Source: RPQJ01 sp963793675 (GTDB taxonomy: Bacteria; Pseudomonadota; Gammaproteobacteria; Steroidobacterales; Steroidobacteraceae). From it: DNA of 64,000 nt. Positions within the stretch are counted from its first letter, which is position 1; the number at the start of each line of letters is the position of its first letter. Positions 58,642 to 64,000 of the stretch are shown here, in pieces. The notes below the pieces were generated by a model. The model searched no databases. It worked only from the letters and a program-made list of their open reading frames with translations, and was not told where the DNA came from. A program made the translations under genes and the position numbers. The DNA lies in assembly GCA_963793675.1 (NCBI GenBank), contig CAWCBA010000010.1:682001-746000 (forward strand). Direction: 5' to 3'.

Positions 58642-60783
58642 TCAGGTGCCACGAGCGAGGCGTTCGAAGACCGCTACCGAGCGCGCGCCAAGTGGGTAAG
58701 CCGGTACGCCCAGGTGCTCGCCCGCGCGCCTGGGGAATGGCGGCTCCCGTCCGGTATCCATCACCAGTTCCCAGTGCGTGTCCGCGTGGCCCGCGGGCAC
58801 CCGGAACTCGACGTCTTCCGCGCTCGAGTTCAGCATCACGAGGAAGTCGCTGTCGCTGACCGGCCGTCCCCGCTCATCGTGCTCTGCGGCGGCCATGCCC
58901 GCGAGATACATGCCGAGGCAACGGGCATGGTGCGCCCGCCACTGGACTTCGGTCATCTCCGCGCCCGACGGGTCGAACCAGAGGATGTCCGTGATCCCGC
59001 TGCCGTGGATCTCGCGACCCTGGAAGAAGCTGCGCCGGCGGAACGCCGGGTGCGCCTTGCGCAGCGCGACCAGCCGCTGCACGAAGTCGAGCAGCGCGCG
59101 ATCCTCCGGCGCGAGCGACCAATTGAGCCACGAGATCTCGTTGTCCTGGCAGTAGGCATTGTTGTTGCCGAGTTGCGTGCGACCCATTTCATCGCCCGCG
59201 GCGAGCATCGGCACGCCCTGCGACAGGAAGAGGGTGGCCAGCAGGTTGCGCTGCTGGCGTGCGCGCAGGGCGCGAATCTTCGGATCCGCGGTCGGACCCT
59301 CGTGGCCGCAGTTCCAGCTCAGGTTGTGATTGTCGCCATCCCGGTTGCCGTCGAGGTTGGCTTCGTTGTGCTTGTGGTCGTAGCTCACGAGATCGGCGAG
59401 CGTGAAGCCGTCGTGCGAGGTGACGAAGTTGACGCTGGCATGGGGCCTGCGTCCGCTGTGGCCGTACAGGTCGCTCGAGCCCGTGAGCCGGTAACCCATC
59501 TCGCCGATCAAGCCGCCTTCGCCCTTCCAGCAGGCACGCACCGCGTCGCGGTAGCGCCCGTTCCACTCCGTCCAGCCGGGCGGGAAGCCGCCGACCTGGT
59601 AGCCGCCCTCGCCAAGGTCCCAGGGCTCGGCGATCAGCTTCACCTGCGAGATCACCGGATCCTGGCGGATGATGTCGAAGAACGCGCCGAGCCGGTCGAC
59701 CGCGTGCAATTCCCGGGCGAGCGCCGAGGCAAGATCGAACCGGAATCCGTCGACGTGCATCTCGAGGATCCAGTAGCGCAGGCTGTCCATCAGCAACTGC
59801 AGCACGCGCGGGTGACGCATGTTGAGCGTGTTGCCGCAGCCGGTGTAATCCATGTAGTAGCGCGCGTCCGGTGCCGTCAGCCGATAGTACGCAGCGTTGT
59901 CGATGCCGCGGAACGCGAGGGTCGGCCCGAGCTGACTGCCCTCCGCGGTGTGGTTGTAGACGACGTCGAGGATCACCTCGATCCCGGCGGAGTGCAGCGT
60001 CTTCACCATGGTCTTGAACTCGCGTTCCGGCTGCGAGGACGCGGAATACTGCGACGCCGGCGCGAAGAAGCCGATGGAGTTGTAGCCCCAGTAGTTTCGC
60101 AGCCGCCTCGTGACGAGGTGACGGTCGTGGATGAAGGCGTGCGTCGGCATCAGTTCCACGGCCGTCACGCCGAGGCGCTGCAGATGCTCGATGACCGGCG
60201 CCGTGGCGAGCGCGGCGTAGGTTCCGCGGTACTGCGGGGGAACCTCCGGGTGCAACATCGTGAATCCGCGCACGTGCAGCTCGTAGATGAACGTGTCGTG
60301 CCAGGGCGTGCGCGGCGGCCGGTCGTCGGCCCAGGTGAAAGCCGGATCGATGACCTGGCATTTCGGCATTCCCGGCGCACTGTTGCGCCGGTCGAAGGAC
60401 AGGTCGGCCCGCGGCGAGCCGATGCGATAGCCGAAGTGCGCGTCGCTCCAGGCCAGCTGGCCGACGATGGACTTGGCGTACGGATCGAGCAGCAGCTTGT
60501 TGGCGTTGAAGCGGTGCCCGTCGTGCGGTCGGTAGGGGCCGTGCACCCGGTATCCGTACAGCTGTCCCGGCCGCGCCTCGGGCAGGTAGCAGTGCCAGAC
60601 CTGGTCGGTCTGCTCGCGCAGCGGGATGCGCTGCAGCTCGCGGCGGCCGCGGTTGTCGAAGAGGCAGAGTTCCACGCCCTCGGCATGCTCGGAGAAGAGG
60701 GCGAAGTTGACGCCCTCGCCATCCCAGGTTGCGCCGCGGGTGCTGGGACTGCCTGGCCAGACCGAGTGACAGATATCAGCCAT
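58642..60783 (-). CDS. glgX: Glycogen debranching enzyme (isoamylase type)
   Basis: A 713-residue GH13_11 enzyme hydrolysing alpha-1,6 branches in glycogen or limit dextrins, providing linear malto-oligosaccharides for TreY. ATWDGEGVNFALFSEHAEGV is the CBM48-like N-terminus; EVILDVVYNHTAEG, VDGFRFDLASALAR (nucleophile), LIAEPWDLGEGGY (acid Glu) and NFVTSHDGFTLADLVSY are all present. The start at 60783 (MADICHSVWPGSP) lies 14 bases after the treS stop; an upstream in-frame extension is improbable. Confidence 0.93.
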   Translation of the reverse strand: MADICHSVWPGSPSTRGATWDGEGVNFALFSEHAEGVELCLFDNRGRRELQRIPLREQTDQVWHCYLPEARPGQLYGYRVHGPYRPHDGHRFNANKLLLDPYAKSIVGQLAWSDAHFGYRIGSPRADLSFDRRNSAPGMPKCQVIDPAFTWADDRPPRTPWHDTFIYELHVRGFTMLHPEVPPQYRGTYAALATAPVIEHLQRLGVTAVELMPTHAFIHDRHLVTRRLRNYWGYNSIGFFAPASQYSASSQPEREFKTMVKTLHSAGIEVILDVVYNHTAEGSQLGPTLAFRGIDNAAYYRLTAPDARYYMDYTGCGNTLNMRHPRVLQLLMDSLRYWILEMHVDGFRFDLASALARELHAVDRLGAFFDIIRQDPVISQVKLIAEPWDLGEGGYQVGGFPPGWTEWNGRYRDAVRACWKGEGGLIGEMGYRLTGSSDLYGHSGRRPHASVNFVTSHDGFTLADLVSYDHKHNEANLDGNRDGDNHNLSWNCGHEGPTADPKIRALRARQQRNLLATLFLSQGVPMLAAGDEMGRTQLGNNNAYCQDNEISWLNWSLAPEDRALLDFVQRLVALRKAHPAFRRRSFFQGREIHGSGITDILWFDPSGAEMTEVQWRAHHARCLGMYLAGMAAAEHDERGRPVSDSDFLVMLNSSAEDVEFRVPAGHADTHWELVMDTGREPPFPRRAGEHLGVPAYPLGARSVAVFERLARGT

Positions 60784-60797
60784 GGTCAGGGCGGCCT

Positions 60798-64000
<3,203 letters not shown>

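Overview
The window is GC-rich, typical bacterial sequence, most likely from a proteobacterium. A Gammaproteobacterium near Steroidobacter, Nevskia or Xanthomonas is my guess from gene content (Tup ABC transporter, TlpA-type redoxin, TreS-maltokinase fusion, DUF302, CPXCG protein). No rRNA or other phylogenetic marker is present, so this is tentative. Many genes are broken by single-base frameshifts that leave conserved motifs intact on both sides. Most are one-base insertions (very dense at 15.3-16.3 kb and 34-37 kb), with a few deletions. This looks more like unpolished long-read sequence than decay, so I call the joined gene and report the breaks.

0-9 kb, metabolism and transport: an internally deleted amidohydrolase, an acyl-CoA synthetase, a secreted repeat protein, a zf-TFIIB protein, a tungstate/molybdate-type ABC operon (tupBCA), a DUF302 protein, and an MFS exporter overlapping an orphan antitoxin. 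9-23 kb, accessory genes: vapBC, a radC remnant, a TlpA-like fusion, an iron-permease-like protein and a HEPN protein. This is followed by an operon of leader RNA, MoxR ATPase, unknown protein, DUF2201 metallopeptidase/vWA protein and divergent MetK. That operon is partly duplicated, and a hicB remnant and an ORF6N gene lie between the copies. HEPN, HNH, HIT and NYN/PIN genes come next.

23.6-37.1 kb, defence island: four tightly packed genes (unknown, PLD-family, SNF2-like helicase, small unknown), then an AT-richer type II restriction-modification cassette (HindVP-like endonuclease, C5-cytosine methyltransferase, Vsr) and a large RecB-nuclease/RNase-H/helicase protein.

37.4-53.9 kb, mixed genes: two CPXCG genes in 313-bp direct repeats 8.6 kb apart, enclosing an APC permease, a 1001-residue TIR/TolB/TPR protein and small proteins. 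After these come an AmpG-like transporter, a bicupin, two glutathione transferases, a short-chain dehydrogenase and a prolyl oligopeptidase.

53.4-64 kb: a compact minus-strand trehalose/glycogen operon, treS-mak (running off the window), glgX, treZ, treY and a small membrane protein, with overlapping or nearly touching genes. It would interconvert maltose, trehalose, malto-oligosaccharides and glycogen.
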